From Sandaracinaceae bacterium (GTDB lineage Bacteria > Myxococcota_A > Polyangia > Polyangiales > JADJQN01), in assembly GCA_016712745.1 (NCBI GenBank), contig JADJQN010000003.1:1750001-1814000 (forward strand): a stretch of 64,000 nucleotides of DNA, given 5' to 3'. The notes beneath the pieces were generated by a model, which saw only the letters and a list, made by a program, of their open reading frames with translations, had not been told where the DNA came from and did no database searches. Position 1 is the stretch's first letter. Each line of letters opens with the position of its first letter. Positions 18,871 to 27,622 of this stretch are shown in pieces. A program made the position numbers and the translations under genes.

Positions 18871-19408
18871 GGACGCTCTCCGTTCAGTCGGCCGTTTAAC
18901 TAAGCCGGAATCGATTTGCGCGCTACGGGATAAGTACCGCGAGATGCGTCGAATGCGCTTGGCGCAGGCCGAGGGCTCCAACATAAAAGCGAAGGAGGAC
19001 ATGCGAGCGCTGGCGGCGCGATTTCCCGGAGCGCTGCGTGAGCTCGACCGCCTAACGATGACGCAGATCGACGAACGAGTTCGCCTGCTCGAGGAATCGA
19101 TCGAGCAAAGCCGCACGCCCCCTGCGTGGGCCCCATATGCGTGCGCGTATCACGGGTGGATGCGCGGCATCTTGAAGCTTCGATCCCTGATTGGGGACGA
19201 GCGCGACGTGGCAACGGCGCTTGCGATTTTACGGGCGCATTACGTTGCTGCGGACGATGAGCCTGAGCTTTCGCAATTCGATTCGCGTTCTATCCAGGAG
19301 ATCCTCAATCCAGTGGAAGGGCGCACAAATTCCTGGGTTTTTCGGCGAATTGCCGAGGAATTCGGCGAAAATGCCACACAAGTCGAGCGCGCGATATTCG
19401 ATTTCTAG
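18869..19408 (+). CDS. hypothetical helical protein, about 179 aa
   Basis: The frame is helical and charged (LRDKYREMRRMRLAQ, LEESIEQSRTPPAW, SWVFRRIAEEFG). It has no signal, membrane segment or known motif. The ATG at 18869 shares bases with the acs start on the other strand, leaving no room for promoters. The true start may be one of the Met codons near 18943 or a non-ATG codon between. The frame is open further upstream, but inside acs. The function is unknown. Confidence 0.5.
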   Translation: MDALRSVGRLTKPESICALRDKYREMRRMRLAQAEGSNIKAKEDMRALAARFPGALRELDRLTMTQIDERVRLLEESIEQSRTPPAWAPYACAYHGWMRGILKLRSLIGDERDVATALAILRAHYVAADDEPELSQFDSRSIQEILNPVEGRTNSWVFRRIAEEFGENATQVERAIFDF

Positions 19409-19505
19409 GCATCAAGATGGCTTCGATCAGGCTGAATTCCTTGATGTCCTGGGACGGCCGGTCTAGAAACGGTCCCAACGATTTTCCGGTCCTTCTGGAG
19501 GCTTC

Positions 19506-21524
19506 ATGTACCGATTAGCTTTGGTTTGCTGTTTCGCGTTGCTTGCATCGCTCGGCGTCACGTCGGCGGCAGAGGCACAACGGCCGATCCCGGTGAACAT
19601 CCAGTCAACGCCGCCTGGAGCCCAGGTCTTCCTGGACGTAACGACCGGTCCGTCTATCGGCATGACGCCGATGGCGAACGTACGCGTCCCGTCCGGAAGC
19701 CACGTATTGATTTTCCGCCTCGACGGTTATGAAGAAGGTCGTTTGCCCGTCAGCATCGCGCGTCGCCGCGAGACGTTCCGCGTAACGCTTGCTGCGCTCG
19801 GCGCGATCTCGATCACGGCTGGCAACGACGCAGCCGGTGGTGCCGCGATTCGCATCGATGGTCAGCCGGCAGGCAACGTGCCGTTCCGCACGAACGTTCA
19901 GCCTGGTCGGCACATGGTGCAGGTCGGACGCGAAGGCTACGTAACCTTCAATCAATGGATGGAAGTCGCGGGCGGACAGATTGCTACGCTTCCCGTCATG
20001 CTCGAGCGAGAAGCTCCGCAGACCGGCTCGCTACTCGTTGCCGGCGACGTTTCGGGCGCTCCAATCTACGTCGACGGCGATCCGCGCGGTGTGACGCCGC
20101 AGGTGATCGAAGGCCTTACCGCTGGCTCGCACACGATTGAAGTGCGTGCGCCTGGGATGCCGCCGTTCAGCCAGGCTGTGACGATCACCGCCGGCGCTCG
20201 CGCGACTTTGAATCCGGTGATTCGCCCAGCAGCGCCGACCGGCGGAACGGTCCGCATCATCACCAACGTTGCTGGCGCGCGCATCAGCATCGATGGCGAA
20301 GTCGCAGGTCCAGCGCCTGTGTCGCGTGACAACCTTTCGCCGGGCGAGCACATTCTCGAGGCGCAGGCGGATGGTTACGCGCCGCTGCAACAAGTCATCA
20401 CGATTGAACCTGGCGCGCAGCGGGCGATTTCGCTCACCCTGCAGCCGCAGGCAGCGGCGCCGGGTCGTATCGTCGTCAACGCAAGTGTTGAAGGCGCGGT
20501 CGTCACTATCGACGGCGCCGATCGCGGTGCGCCGCCGATCGTGCAGGAAAACGCGACTGCCGGCACGCACGCCATCGTCGTGACCGCCCAAGGTTACGAC
20601 ACGCTTCGCACGACGTGCGAAGTTCGTCCGGGCCACGACTGCGAAATCAACGCACGCATGCAGCCGATCGGCACGCCGGTTCGCGTGACCGCAAACGCAC
20701 GAGCCGCCGAGCTCTTCGTCGATGGTGAATCGCGGGGACCGGTGCCCTTCGAAGGCAACCTTCCCGTTGGTCATCATCAGATCGAAGTTCGCGCGGAAGG
20801 CTACAACCCGCACATCGAACAGATCGAGCTTGTCGCACAGAACGGTGCTCGGGTGATCCAGGCAGTCATGGAGAGCAATCGCGAAGGTCCGACGCCAGAA
20901 GAAGCAGCGGCGGATGAAGCCGAACGCATCATTGCTGAGCGCATCGGAGCCATGACCCACGCAGCAGGTCCGCTTCCCGCCGATCTCTTCGTCGTCGATC
21001 TTTCGATCGGTATCCCCTACCTCGCTGAAGTTCGTCTTGGCGTTGGCGTCAACAACTTCCTCGAGCTCGGATTCGCCACGCGCACCTTCGGTCGCATGAC
21101 CGAGTTCGAAGGCCGCGTCGAGTTGAGCTACCGCCCAATCCCTCAGATCGGTGTTGGTGGTGTTGCGCACTTCGGCGGAGGCATCGGAGCGGCCAGCACC
21201 TGGTTCGCAAACTTCGAAGGCATGTTCTCGTTGTACTTCGCCAACCGCGGTGCATTCACCTTGTGGTTCGGCCTCGACAACTACACCGACAAATGGCCCT
21301 ACGCCGAGACCGACTCGAGCACCGAGATGCCCTTGCTTGGCCGCGACAACGGAACCCGCGCGCGCCTTGGCGGCTCGCTTGAGTTCGTGCTGACCAATCG
21401 CTGGAACGTGTTTGGCGTTCTTGAAGGCATCGTCGCCGGCAACAACCGCCGTGCGTTTGGCGACTTCATTTGGACGCGCGACCCGATGCTCTATTTCCGC
21501 CTCGGTCTTACCTACAAGTTCTGA
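19506..21524 (+). CDS. Exported protein with about six PEGA repeats and a beta-rich C-terminal domain
   Basis: This 672-aa protein has a signal peptide (LALVCCFALLASLGVTSAAEA). Six repeats of about 65-70 residues follow, each with the PEGA-type core, for example SGAPIYVDGDPRGVTP and GARISIDGEVAGPAP, each with an HxxE/V-type strand. Residues 500-672 are aromatic and Gly-rich (SYRPIPQIGVGGVAHFGGG, YFRLGLTYKF) and end in Phe, suggesting an outer-membrane barrel-like domain. PEGA modules are thought to bind surface or cell-wall glycans. A good ribosome site (ggagg) precedes the ATG. The next gene follows closely and may be co-transcribed. Confidence 0.85.
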   Translation: MYRLALVCCFALLASLGVTSAAEAQRPIPVNIQSTPPGAQVFLDVTTGPSIGMTPMANVRVPSGSHVLIFRLDGYEEGRLPVSIARRRETFRVTLAALGAISITAGNDAAGGAAIRIDGQPAGNVPFRTNVQPGRHMVQVGREGYVTFNQWMEVAGGQIATLPVMLEREAPQTGSLLVAGDVSGAPIYVDGDPRGVTPQVIEGLTAGSHTIEVRAPGMPPFSQAVTITAGARATLNPVIRPAAPTGGTVRIITNVAGARISIDGEVAGPAPVSRDNLSPGEHILEAQADGYAPLQQVITIEPGAQRAISLTLQPQAAAPGRIVVNASVEGAVVTIDGADRGAPPIVQENATAGTHAIVVTAQGYDTLRTTCEVRPGHDCEINARMQPIGTPVRVTANARAAELFVDGESRGPVPFEGNLPVGHHQIEVRAEGYNPHIEQIELVAQNGARVIQAVMESNREGPTPEEAAADEAERIIAERIGAMTHAAGPLPADLFVVDLSIGIPYLAEVRLGVGVNNFLELGFATRTFGRMTEFEGRVELSYRPIPQIGVGGVAHFGGGIGAASTWFANFEGMFSLYFANRGAFTLWFGLDNYTDKWPYAETDSSTEMPLLGRDNGTRARLGGSLEFVLTNRWNVFGVLEGIVAGNNRRAFGDFIWTRDPMLYFRLGLTYKF

Positions 21525-21566
21525 TCGACGCCCTCTTTGGGACGGATTTCTTGCTACCGCACCACC

Positions 21567-22697
21567 GTGCTAACTTGGCTGGTGGTGCGACAGCTCGCCT
21601 TCTCGTGCGTTGTGCTGTGGGGGGCTTTGGCCTTCGCGGGCAGCGTACGTGCGCAAGAGGTCGTACACGACGAGGCGGCGGAACCTAACGTCGAGGCGCC
21701 TGCGACGACGGGACCGATGCAGTATGGGCTCGACCCCACTGCGCCGATAACGCTGCGGCCAGAGACCGAGTTTCGCCGTCTCACTACCCGGGTGGCAGTG
21801 GTGCTTGCTCGTCGCACTGGCGTACCGGTCGAGGTTGGCAGCGCGCCGCCGTCAGCGCTCCTCGCAGCGGTGCCCGCCGCACACATCGCCATCGGGCGGC
21901 GGAACGGACAACTGGCAATCGTGCTCGCAGGCAATCGCGGGCTCCTATTCGCAATGGACATCGATGTCCCTCGGAACGCCAACGAGACTGCGGTGCGCGA
22001 GTTGGCGCTCGCCATCGAGTCGTTGCGAGATACGGCGATCGAGCCAACGTCGCCCCCCGCTGCGGTAGTGCCTGGTGAAGGCGGCGCCCCGGTCCCGCGC
22101 GAGGTCACTCGCTGGCGCGTTGTCAATCATGAGCCAACGGAAGACGGCGGTACGGCGTGGGGCGTGCGCCGCGACGACCGCCTGCCCACGGCCAAACCGA
22201 TCATCTACATGCGCGCGCTCCTCGGCTACTCGCCTGTGCGTGAGCGAGCGATCGTCGCGCTTGGCACGGGGCTGGGCTTGTGTATTCGCGATCAGTGCAT
22301 TGTCTTCGAGGCCGACGTTCCGCTTCTTGTCGAATCGCGCACCGTGAGCGGGTTTTTGGTTCGCTACCGCTTCTTCGATTTCGCGGCGCGCATTCAATAT
22401 CGCCCATGGCATTTCGAGACCTTCACACCGGGGTTCAATCTTGGAATCGTCATGCGCATCGCGAGTGGCGAAGTCACGGGGGCGGGCGGCGCCTCGAGCA
22501 CCACGAGTGACTTTGGCGTTCGAGGTTCGGCTGAGATGGCTTGGCGCTTTCACAACCTCTTCGAGCTCGTTCTGGAAGCCGGCGTTGACTACGCTGTGGA
22601 CCGATCGACATTCGTGAACCGAGACGGAAACGTGCTAATCGCTGGAGATCGTTGGACTCCTTGGCTGATTACATCGCTCAGGTTGCGACCCCGATGA
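21567..22697 (+). CDS. Exported/outer-membrane-like protein, partner of the PEGA protein
   Basis: The start is uncertain. GTG at 21567 gives a neat signal peptide (LTWLVVRQLAFSCVVLWGAL then AFAGSVRAQE); the frame is open from a TTG at 21537. The N-terminal half is an unrecognised soluble domain. The C-terminal half (from about residue 210) has alternating strands ending in WTPWLITSLRLRP, which suggests a beta-barrel. It lies about 40 bp after the PEGA gene on the same strand, so the two probably act together in the envelope. Confidence 0.65.
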   Translation: MLTWLVVRQLAFSCVVLWGALAFAGSVRAQEVVHDEAAEPNVEAPATTGPMQYGLDPTAPITLRPETEFRRLTTRVAVVLARRTGVPVEVGSAPPSALLAAVPAAHIAIGRRNGQLAIVLAGNRGLLFAMDIDVPRNANETAVRELALAIESLRDTAIEPTSPPAAVVPGEGGAPVPREVTRWRVVNHEPTEDGGTAWGVRRDDRLPTAKPIIYMRALLGYSPVRERAIVALGTGLGLCIRDQCIVFEADVPLLVESRTVSGFLVRYRFFDFAARIQYRPWHFETFTPGFNLGIVMRIASGEVTGAGGASSTTSDFGVRGSAEMAWRFHNLFELVLEAGVDYAVDRSTFVNRDGNVLIAGDRWTPWLITSLRLRPR

Positions 22698-22740
22698 GCG
22701 GACCGACAGGAAAAACGCCGGGCCCGAACGTCTAAGGGAT

Positions 22741-23352
22741 GTGCCACCAGGTACTCCCCATGATGTGTCTTCGCCTCGCAGTGCGGCTAGCCCCGATCTT
22801 GTTCGGGATCACGCCATTCTCATCCGTGCCGGTGCGCGCGACGAAGCTGCCGTGCGCGAGCTCTATCGCACGCACGTGGCCCGTGTTCATCGCCACGTGG
22901 CGCGGATCTTGGGTGCGAACGACGGCGACGTGGAGGATGTGGTGCAACAGGTCTTCTTGGCTGCGCTTGATGGCGCAGCTCGTTTTGATGGGAGAAGTGC
23001 TGTGAGTACTTGGCTTTTGGGAATCGCGACGCGACGCGCCGTCGATCAACTGCGATCGCGGGGTCGTCGAGATCGCTGGCGCAAGATGGGCGAAATGATT
23101 GGCCTCAGTGGCGGGTCGCGCGGTCCTGACGAAGCGCACGCGATGCGCAGTGAAGCGGAGCTCGCGCTCGAGGTGCTAAAACCGGACGTGAAGTTGGTCT
23201 TCGTGCTTTGCGAGGTCGAGGGCTACACACTGGCCGAGGTTAGCGAGATGACAGGAACAGCCGTGTCGACCCTGCATGCGCGTTTGCAAGCCGCGCGCGC
23301 TAAACTCGACGCGCACACTGGCACAATGGGCGAAGGAGGCAACCATGAGTAA
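22741..23352 (+). CDS. ECF-type RNA polymerase sigma factor
   Basis: This 203-aa sigma-70-like protein has region 2 (RELYRTHVARVHRHVARILG, DVEDVVQQVFLAAL, STWLLGIATRRAVDQLR) and region 4 with helix-turn-helix (LAEVSEMTGTAVSTLHARL). It starts at a GTG preceded by aaggg. The stop lies eight bases inside the next gene, whose product has a FecR domain, so the pair is probably a sigma factor with its membrane-bound regulator. The target promoters are unknown. Confidence 0.9.
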   Translation: MPPGTPHDVSSPRSAASPDLVRDHAILIRAGARDEAAVRELYRTHVARVHRHVARILGANDGDVEDVVQQVFLAALDGAARFDGRSAVSTWLLGIATRRAVDQLRSRGRRDRWRKMGEMIGLSGGSRGPDEAHAMRSEAELALEVLKPDVKLVFVLCEVEGYTLAEVSEMTGTAVSTLHARLQAARAKLDAHTGTMGEGGNHE

Positions 23353-24565
23353 GCGTGTATCCGCGGAAAGCGTTGCCGAGGCACTTCGCAATCAAGCGCC
23401 GGAGCTCGACGATATTGCGCGCGCGCGCATGGAGCGCGAACTTTTGAGTGTTGTTCGCGTGGGCAGGCGATCGCCATGGACCACCCCCTCGCGTGCCTTT
23501 GCACTCGGCGTCACGGTCACGCTCGCGGCGGCGGCCCTCTTCTTCTGGCTTGGGCCGATAGGCGCGCCGAAAGCGTCTCGCGGGCTTGCACTAAGCTTCG
23601 AGAGCCTGCGCAATGGAAACGTCACGGAACAGGGCGCCATTCGCGAAGGCGGGTCCGTTCGAACCGAAGAGAATGAAACCGCACGCATTCGACTCTTCGA
23701 CACCCAGTTCGATGCCGGTGCGAATTCCCACCTCCGATTCGTACACGTATCGGAAACTCAGCTCGACCTTTCGCTGGTCGAAGGGCATTTGGCGGTCGCA
23801 TTTCATCCGCGTCAGCGCGGGCGCGAGCACCTTTCGATCGTGACACCCAATGCGCGTGTCGAGGTTGTGGGAACCGTCTTCACCGTGACGATTGAAGAGA
23901 GCGGCGCAACGCGCGTGCGTGTTCAAGAGGGCATCGTGCGCGTTACCGAAATCGGTCACGAGGGCGCGCTGGTGAGCGCTGGCAATGAGATTAGCGTTGG
24001 CGGCACACGCTTGGTCGAACGCGCTGAGGCCGCTACGCCGCTTATTGCGGCGCCAAGTGCGCCCGGCGCTGATGCCCCAGCGATGGAGTTGGCCGAGTCG
24101 CAGCAGGGTGTATCGCGTTCGTCCGCGGCTACGAACGGGCCGGCCGAAGGCTTTAGCGAACACCTCTTGCGCATCGAGGCGATGGTCGCCGCAGGACGAG
24201 TGACCGAAGCGCGCGCGGACCTCGAGCGAATGTCGCAGAGTTCTGCACCGAGCTCGGTTCGCGCGAACGTCTGGAACCAGCTGGGTGATATTGATCAAGG
24301 CGCGCGTCGCTATTCTGAAGCGGCAACGGAGTACGAGCATGCGGCATCGCTCGGCGCAAGCGATGCCTTCTGGTCTCTCGCCCGCGTGCGTGATCGCTAC
24401 CTGCACGACACCGACGCAGCGCGCCCAGCGTACGAGAATTACCTCCGCGCCGCGCCGCGTGGTGCTGAGGCATCGCTTGCTCGAGCTCGGCTCTGCGAGC
24501 TGGGCGTACGCGAACATTGTTCTTCGTTGTCACCGGCCGTAGCTCCCGGTACCGTTGCACCATGA
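23345..24565 (+). CDS. FecR-domain membrane protein with C-terminal TPR-like region
   Basis: The 406-aa product begins MSKRVSAESVAEAL after a strong site (gaaggagg). A short cytoplasmic part is followed by a membrane helix at about 55-75 (GVTVTLAAAALFFWLGP), a periplasmic FecR domain at about 85-220 (VVGTVFTVTIEES, VRVQEGIVRV), and TPR-like helices at about 275-390 (WNQLGDIDQGARRYSEAATE). It lacks a clear zinc-binding anti-sigma motif. By position it should control the sigma factor encoded just upstream, whose stop it overlaps. Confidence 0.82.
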   Translation: MSKRVSAESVAEALRNQAPELDDIARARMERELLSVVRVGRRSPWTTPSRAFALGVTVTLAAAALFFWLGPIGAPKASRGLALSFESLRNGNVTEQGAIREGGSVRTEENETARIRLFDTQFDAGANSHLRFVHVSETQLDLSLVEGHLAVAFHPRQRGREHLSIVTPNARVEVVGTVFTVTIEESGATRVRVQEGIVRVTEIGHEGALVSAGNEISVGGTRLVERAEAATPLIAAPSAPGADAPAMELAESQQGVSRSSAATNGPAEGFSEHLLRIEAMVAAGRVTEARADLERMSQSSAPSSVRANVWNQLGDIDQGARRYSEAATEYEHAASLGASDAFWSLARVRDRYLHDTDAARPAYENYLRAAPRGAEASLARARLCELGVREHCSSLSPAVAPGTVAP

Positions 24566-25218
24566 GCAATGGTCGCTTCTTGGTGCTGGAGGGCGTGGAT
24601 GGAGCGGGCACGACGACGCACACGAAAATACTCGTGGACGCGCTCAAGGCTGACGGTATTCCGCTCAAGAGCACGCGAGAGCCAAGCGACGGACCTATCG
24701 GAGTCATGCTTCGTCAGATCCTGACCGGACGCTTGGTCGTGCCGACGATGCAAGGTCCGCGCGCGCCAACGTGGGGGACGATGGCTCTCTTGTTTGCAGC
24801 CGATCGACTTGATCACATCGACGCCGAGATCACCCCGAACCTGATGGAAGGCGTTACCGTCCTCAGCGATCGTTACGATTACTCGTCGGTCGCCTACCAG
24901 TCCCTTACCAGCGACGCCGGGGGCGCGAGCATTGAGTGGGTCCAAGAATTGAACCGTCACGCACGCCGTCCCGACCTGACCATCGTGCTTGATGTCCCAC
25001 CTGAGGTCGCCAAACGACGCCGTGGGGCGCGCCACGGGGCACCGGACCTGTATGACGACGATGCGCTTCAGGTGCGGCTGTGCACCTTCTACAAAACGAT
25101 CGAAAAGTACTATCCGAAAGACAAGATCGTGCACGTGAACGCCGACCGCGATCAGGCGGTCGTGGCAGCCGAAATCCTCAAGCACGTTCGTGACTTAGGT
25201 GTTGGCCGCGGGCCTTAG
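24562..25218 (+). CDS. tmk: Thymidylate kinase (dTMP kinase), atypical P-loop
   Basis: This 218-aa protein would phosphorylate dTMP to dTDP. It has the Tmk fold signatures: P-loop region FLVLEGVDGAGTTTHT, TREPSDGPIG, LLFAADRLDHI, LSDRYDYSSVAYQSL and LDVPPEVAKRRR. The Walker A lysine is replaced by Thr (GVDGAGTTT instead of G-x4-GK-T), so ATP binding must be adapted. The start overlaps the FecR stop (ATGA), a coupling odd for a housekeeping kinase. The alternative upstream start lies inside the FecR gene and adds a non-homologous extension. Confidence 0.85.
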   Translation: MSNGRFLVLEGVDGAGTTTHTKILVDALKADGIPLKSTREPSDGPIGVMLRQILTGRLVVPTMQGPRAPTWGTMALLFAADRLDHIDAEITPNLMEGVTVLSDRYDYSSVAYQSLTSDAGGASIEWVQELNRHARRPDLTIVLDVPPEVAKRRRGARHGAPDLYDDDALQVRLCTFYKTIEKYYPKDKIVHVNADRDQAVVAAEILKHVRDLGVGRGP

Positions 25219-25282
25219 CCTTCGAAATTTTTGACCACATGCCGTGCCCCCTGCGTAAATCAACGCGGTGCGAGCTTCGTCC

Positions 25283-25771
25283 ATGAGCCACGGTCCCTCT
25301 TCGATGATCCACGTGGCGCTATCGGTGCTGTCGCTTTCCTTCGCATCCGCATGCGCCGGCGGGGCCGAACCGCGCGGCACGACACCGGCACCAGTCCCGT
25401 CGCAGATGACACAAGCGCAAGCGCCCGAACCTATAATCATCGAAACCGACCACAACATCGATCGCGAATCGCTGAACGTTGTGCTCGATCAGGGCCTAGG
25501 ACGCTTTCTCTCAAACGTTGAGACAGAGCCGGCCCGTGACCATGAGCAATTTGTCGGATTTCGCGTGGTGCGTTTCTTCGAGAATGATCCGCGGTTTGCA
25601 TCGGTCGATATCCACGTCGGTGACATTATTACGCGCGTGAACGGGCATAGTATTCAGCGACCCGAAGACGCGATGACCGTGTGGAATGAGTTGCGTGTAG
25701 CGAGTGAGCTCCTCGTCGAATATGTTCGCGAGGGAGAACGTCGAGAGACACGGTTTGCGATCGTTAACTAA
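25283..25771 (+). CDS. PDZ-domain lipoprotein
   Basis: This roughly 162-aa protein has a lipoprotein-type signal (MIHVALSVLSLSFASACAGG), a Pro/Ala linker, and a C-terminal PDZ-like domain (FRVVRFFENDPRFASVDIHV, GDIITRVNGHSIQRPEDAM). This resembles the PDZ part of GspC in type II secretion, where it helps recruit substrates. No GspD or other secretion gene is nearby. An in-frame GTG at 25268 is an alternative start. Confidence 0.75.
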   Translation: MSHGPSSMIHVALSVLSLSFASACAGGAEPRGTTPAPVPSQMTQAQAPEPIIIETDHNIDRESLNVVLDQGLGRFLSNVETEPARDHEQFVGFRVVRFFENDPRFASVDIHVGDIITRVNGHSIQRPEDAMTVWNELRVASELLVEYVREGERRETRFAIVN

Positions 25772-25784
25772 AACTGGAGGAGTT

Positions 25785-26471
25785 ATGTGGAAGAAGGCGC
25801 TGTTCACGTCGTTGGTTCTTGCGGCCATGGGCCCGGTAGCATCGGCGTACGCTGAGGGACCGCAAGATGCGCCTCCGCCTCCTGTCTATGTAGAGACGCA
25901 AGCGGGTTATGGACAGCCACAGGCTGTGCCTGTCGAAGAAGCTCCGGTCGAGCGCGGAGGTCGCGGAATCGAGTACGGCGCGCACCTCGTCGTTCCGATA
26001 TTCGCGCAATCGCCGTTCGGCGATCGCGGCACCCTTGGTCTCTCGCCCGGCATCGGCCTACAAGGCCGCGTAGGCTGGGAATTTGCGGGCGGCTTTACCA
26101 CGGAGCTCAATCTCGGCGTCATGTACAACAACGTGACGGGCGTAGATTCGAGCGTTACGTCGTCATTGACGAACGTGTGGGTGGGCGCGGGCGCTCGGTA
26201 CTCGTTCTTGAACGCGAGCGCCTTGGTGCCGTTCATCGGTCTGGGCATCGCGGTGAACTTCTGGCAGTCGCAGCTCGACGACGGATTCGTCTCGGTCATG
26301 AGCGACACCGAAGCTGGCTTCGCGATGAATGCTCTCGCCGGCTTTGCGTACGAACTTAGCCCCGAGCTTGCGCTTGAGCTTGGTGTGCAAGCGAACTACG
26401 CGTTCCCGACGGCTTCGCTCGAGCACAGCGTGTACATCTCGCCCTTCTTGGGCGGCACTCTCTACTACTAA
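25785..26471 (+). CDS. Outer-membrane beta-barrel protein, 228 aa
   Basis: The ATG at 25785 follows a near-perfect ribosome site (ggaggagtt) and gives a signal peptide (ALFTSLVLAAMGPVASAYA). A Pro-rich stretch is followed from about residue 70 by amphipathic strands (GRVGWEFAGGFTTELNLGVM, VPFIGLGIAVNFWQSQ), ending SPFLGGTLYY with the C-terminal aromatic typical of outer-membrane barrels. It resembles eight-stranded OmpW/OmpX-type proteins. Its stop overlaps the convergent sctQ-like stop by four bases. Confidence 0.8.
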   Translation: MWKKALFTSLVLAAMGPVASAYAEGPQDAPPPPVYVETQAGYGQPQAVPVEEAPVERGGRGIEYGAHLVVPIFAQSPFGDRGTLGLSPGIGLQGRVGWEFAGGFTTELNLGVMYNNVTGVDSSVTSSLTNVWVGAGARYSFLNASALVPFIGLGIAVNFWQSQLDDGFVSVMSDTEAGFAMNALAGFAYELSPELALELGVQANYAFPTASLEHSVYISPFLGGTLYY

Positions 26472-27568
26472 CGTTCGAGCAGCTGCACGATGCGAACGCC
26501 GAGCTCTCCGTCGATGTCGACGAGCTCGGCGTTTGCAATTGTGCGCCGCCCGATGCGCAGCACGATCTGATCGGTGATCGGTCGGCCCGTGCGCAAAACG
26601 TCTCCCGCAGACAACGTCGTGAGCTCCACATAGGGAAGCGTAAAACGTGCGAGCTCGGCGCTCAGCTCGACGTGAACGTCCTGTACGTGACGCAGCGAGA
26701 CGTCGACCGCAGTGGCTGGCTCGTTGTCGGGCTCATTCGTTTTACCTTCCGTCACCTTCATGCCGCCTCCAGCGTGTGCGCTCACGATGCGCAAGCTTCC
26801 TTCCTCGAGCTTACACTTCCATGAAAGTTCTTTGGGATGGGACGCGTAGACCCAGGCATGCTCGAACGACGCATCGTCCAGCACGATCGAATCGCCTATT
26901 TCGAGCGATGAGATTTCGCTCACCGACAACAAAGCGCGTCCCACTGTCGCGATGCATTCGACCGGAACGGTGCTGAAGTCATTCGACGCGGATGCCACCG
27001 GGGCGCGCGCAAGTAGCTCCTTGGTTGCTATCACGCGAATCGGTCCGCGATCTGCGCCAACAGTTGCGGGAACGTTCCATACTGCGCATTCGCCAGCGCC
27101 AAGCGCGGCCATCATCTGCTCATGCGAGGTGATCACGTCGACCAGTTGAACGACACCGCTTCCCGCACGTGCGACCAAGCGCGCCACGAAGTATGCAAAG
27201 AGCCCTCTCTCGACTTCGCTCAGATTGTCCGTGGAAAATTGTGCGGTTTTGCCGCCTTCGCCGCCAAGAACGCGATCGATGATGCACGCCGCCAAAAATC
27301 GGTCTACATCCAGCACAAGATTTCCGTGCGGCGTCGCGAGCAACGCGGCAACGTGCGTTTGCTTGGGCCATGCGTTGCGAGCGTTGTCGTCCACGATCGA
27401 CGCAAGGGCGCGTTCGATCGCGAGAGGCAGGCCTAGTAGCTCGCGTGACTCTTCCGCGATATGCGAGGCGACGTCCGCGCGCATCAAGCGCTGAGCGTTG
27501 CGAGCGAGTGCCACGTGCCCGTCCGTCCAGCGCGGCAAAGAGCTTTCCGAATGCGAGGAAGTCGACAT
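26468..27568 (-). CDS. sctQ: SctQ/HrcQ-like type III secretion C-ring protein (SpoA domains)
   Basis: The 366-aa protein has the layout of FliM/SctQ cytoplasmic-ring proteins. The N-terminal half includes GNLVLDVDRFLAACIIDRVL with a following LGGEGG. Two SpoA (FliN/C-ring) domains follow, the first near 210-265 (LEIGDSIVLDD) and the second near 300-366 (HVELSAELARFTLPYVEL, GDVLRTGRPI, GELGVRIVQLLE). It would form the sorting platform of an injectisome. Only one other T3SS-like gene, the sctP-like gene upstream, is present in this window. The start could also be GTG at 27577. Confidence 0.8.
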   Translation of the reverse strand: MSTSSHSESSLPRWTDGHVALARNAQRLMRADVASHIAEESRELLGLPLAIERALASIVDDNARNAWPKQTHVAALLATPHGNLVLDVDRFLAACIIDRVLGGEGGKTAQFSTDNLSEVERGLFAYFVARLVARAGSGVVQLVDVITSHEQMMAALGAGECAVWNVPATVGADRGPIRVIATKELLARAPVASASNDFSTVPVECIATVGRALLSVSEISSLEIGDSIVLDDASFEHAWVYASHPKELSWKCKLEEGSLRIVSAHAGGGMKVTEGKTNEPDNEPATAVDVSLRHVQDVHVELSAELARFTLPYVELTTLSAGDVLRTGRPITDQIVLRIGRRTIANAELVDIDGELGVRIVQLLER

Positions 27569-27622
27569 CGAAGGCACAGAGCATGGCGGATCTTCACGCC
27601 ACGAATCAACCGGCGCTTGATC

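Noticed and set aside
18871..19116. N-terminal extension of acetyl-CoA synthetase
   Set aside because: It is not Acs-like, is Arg/Ser-rich, and lies opposite the 18869 gene; ATG 18870 has a ribosome site.
20031..21170. Antisense frame of 379 codons
   Set aside because: It is the complement of the PEGA repeats; the sense frame has a signal peptide and clear domains.
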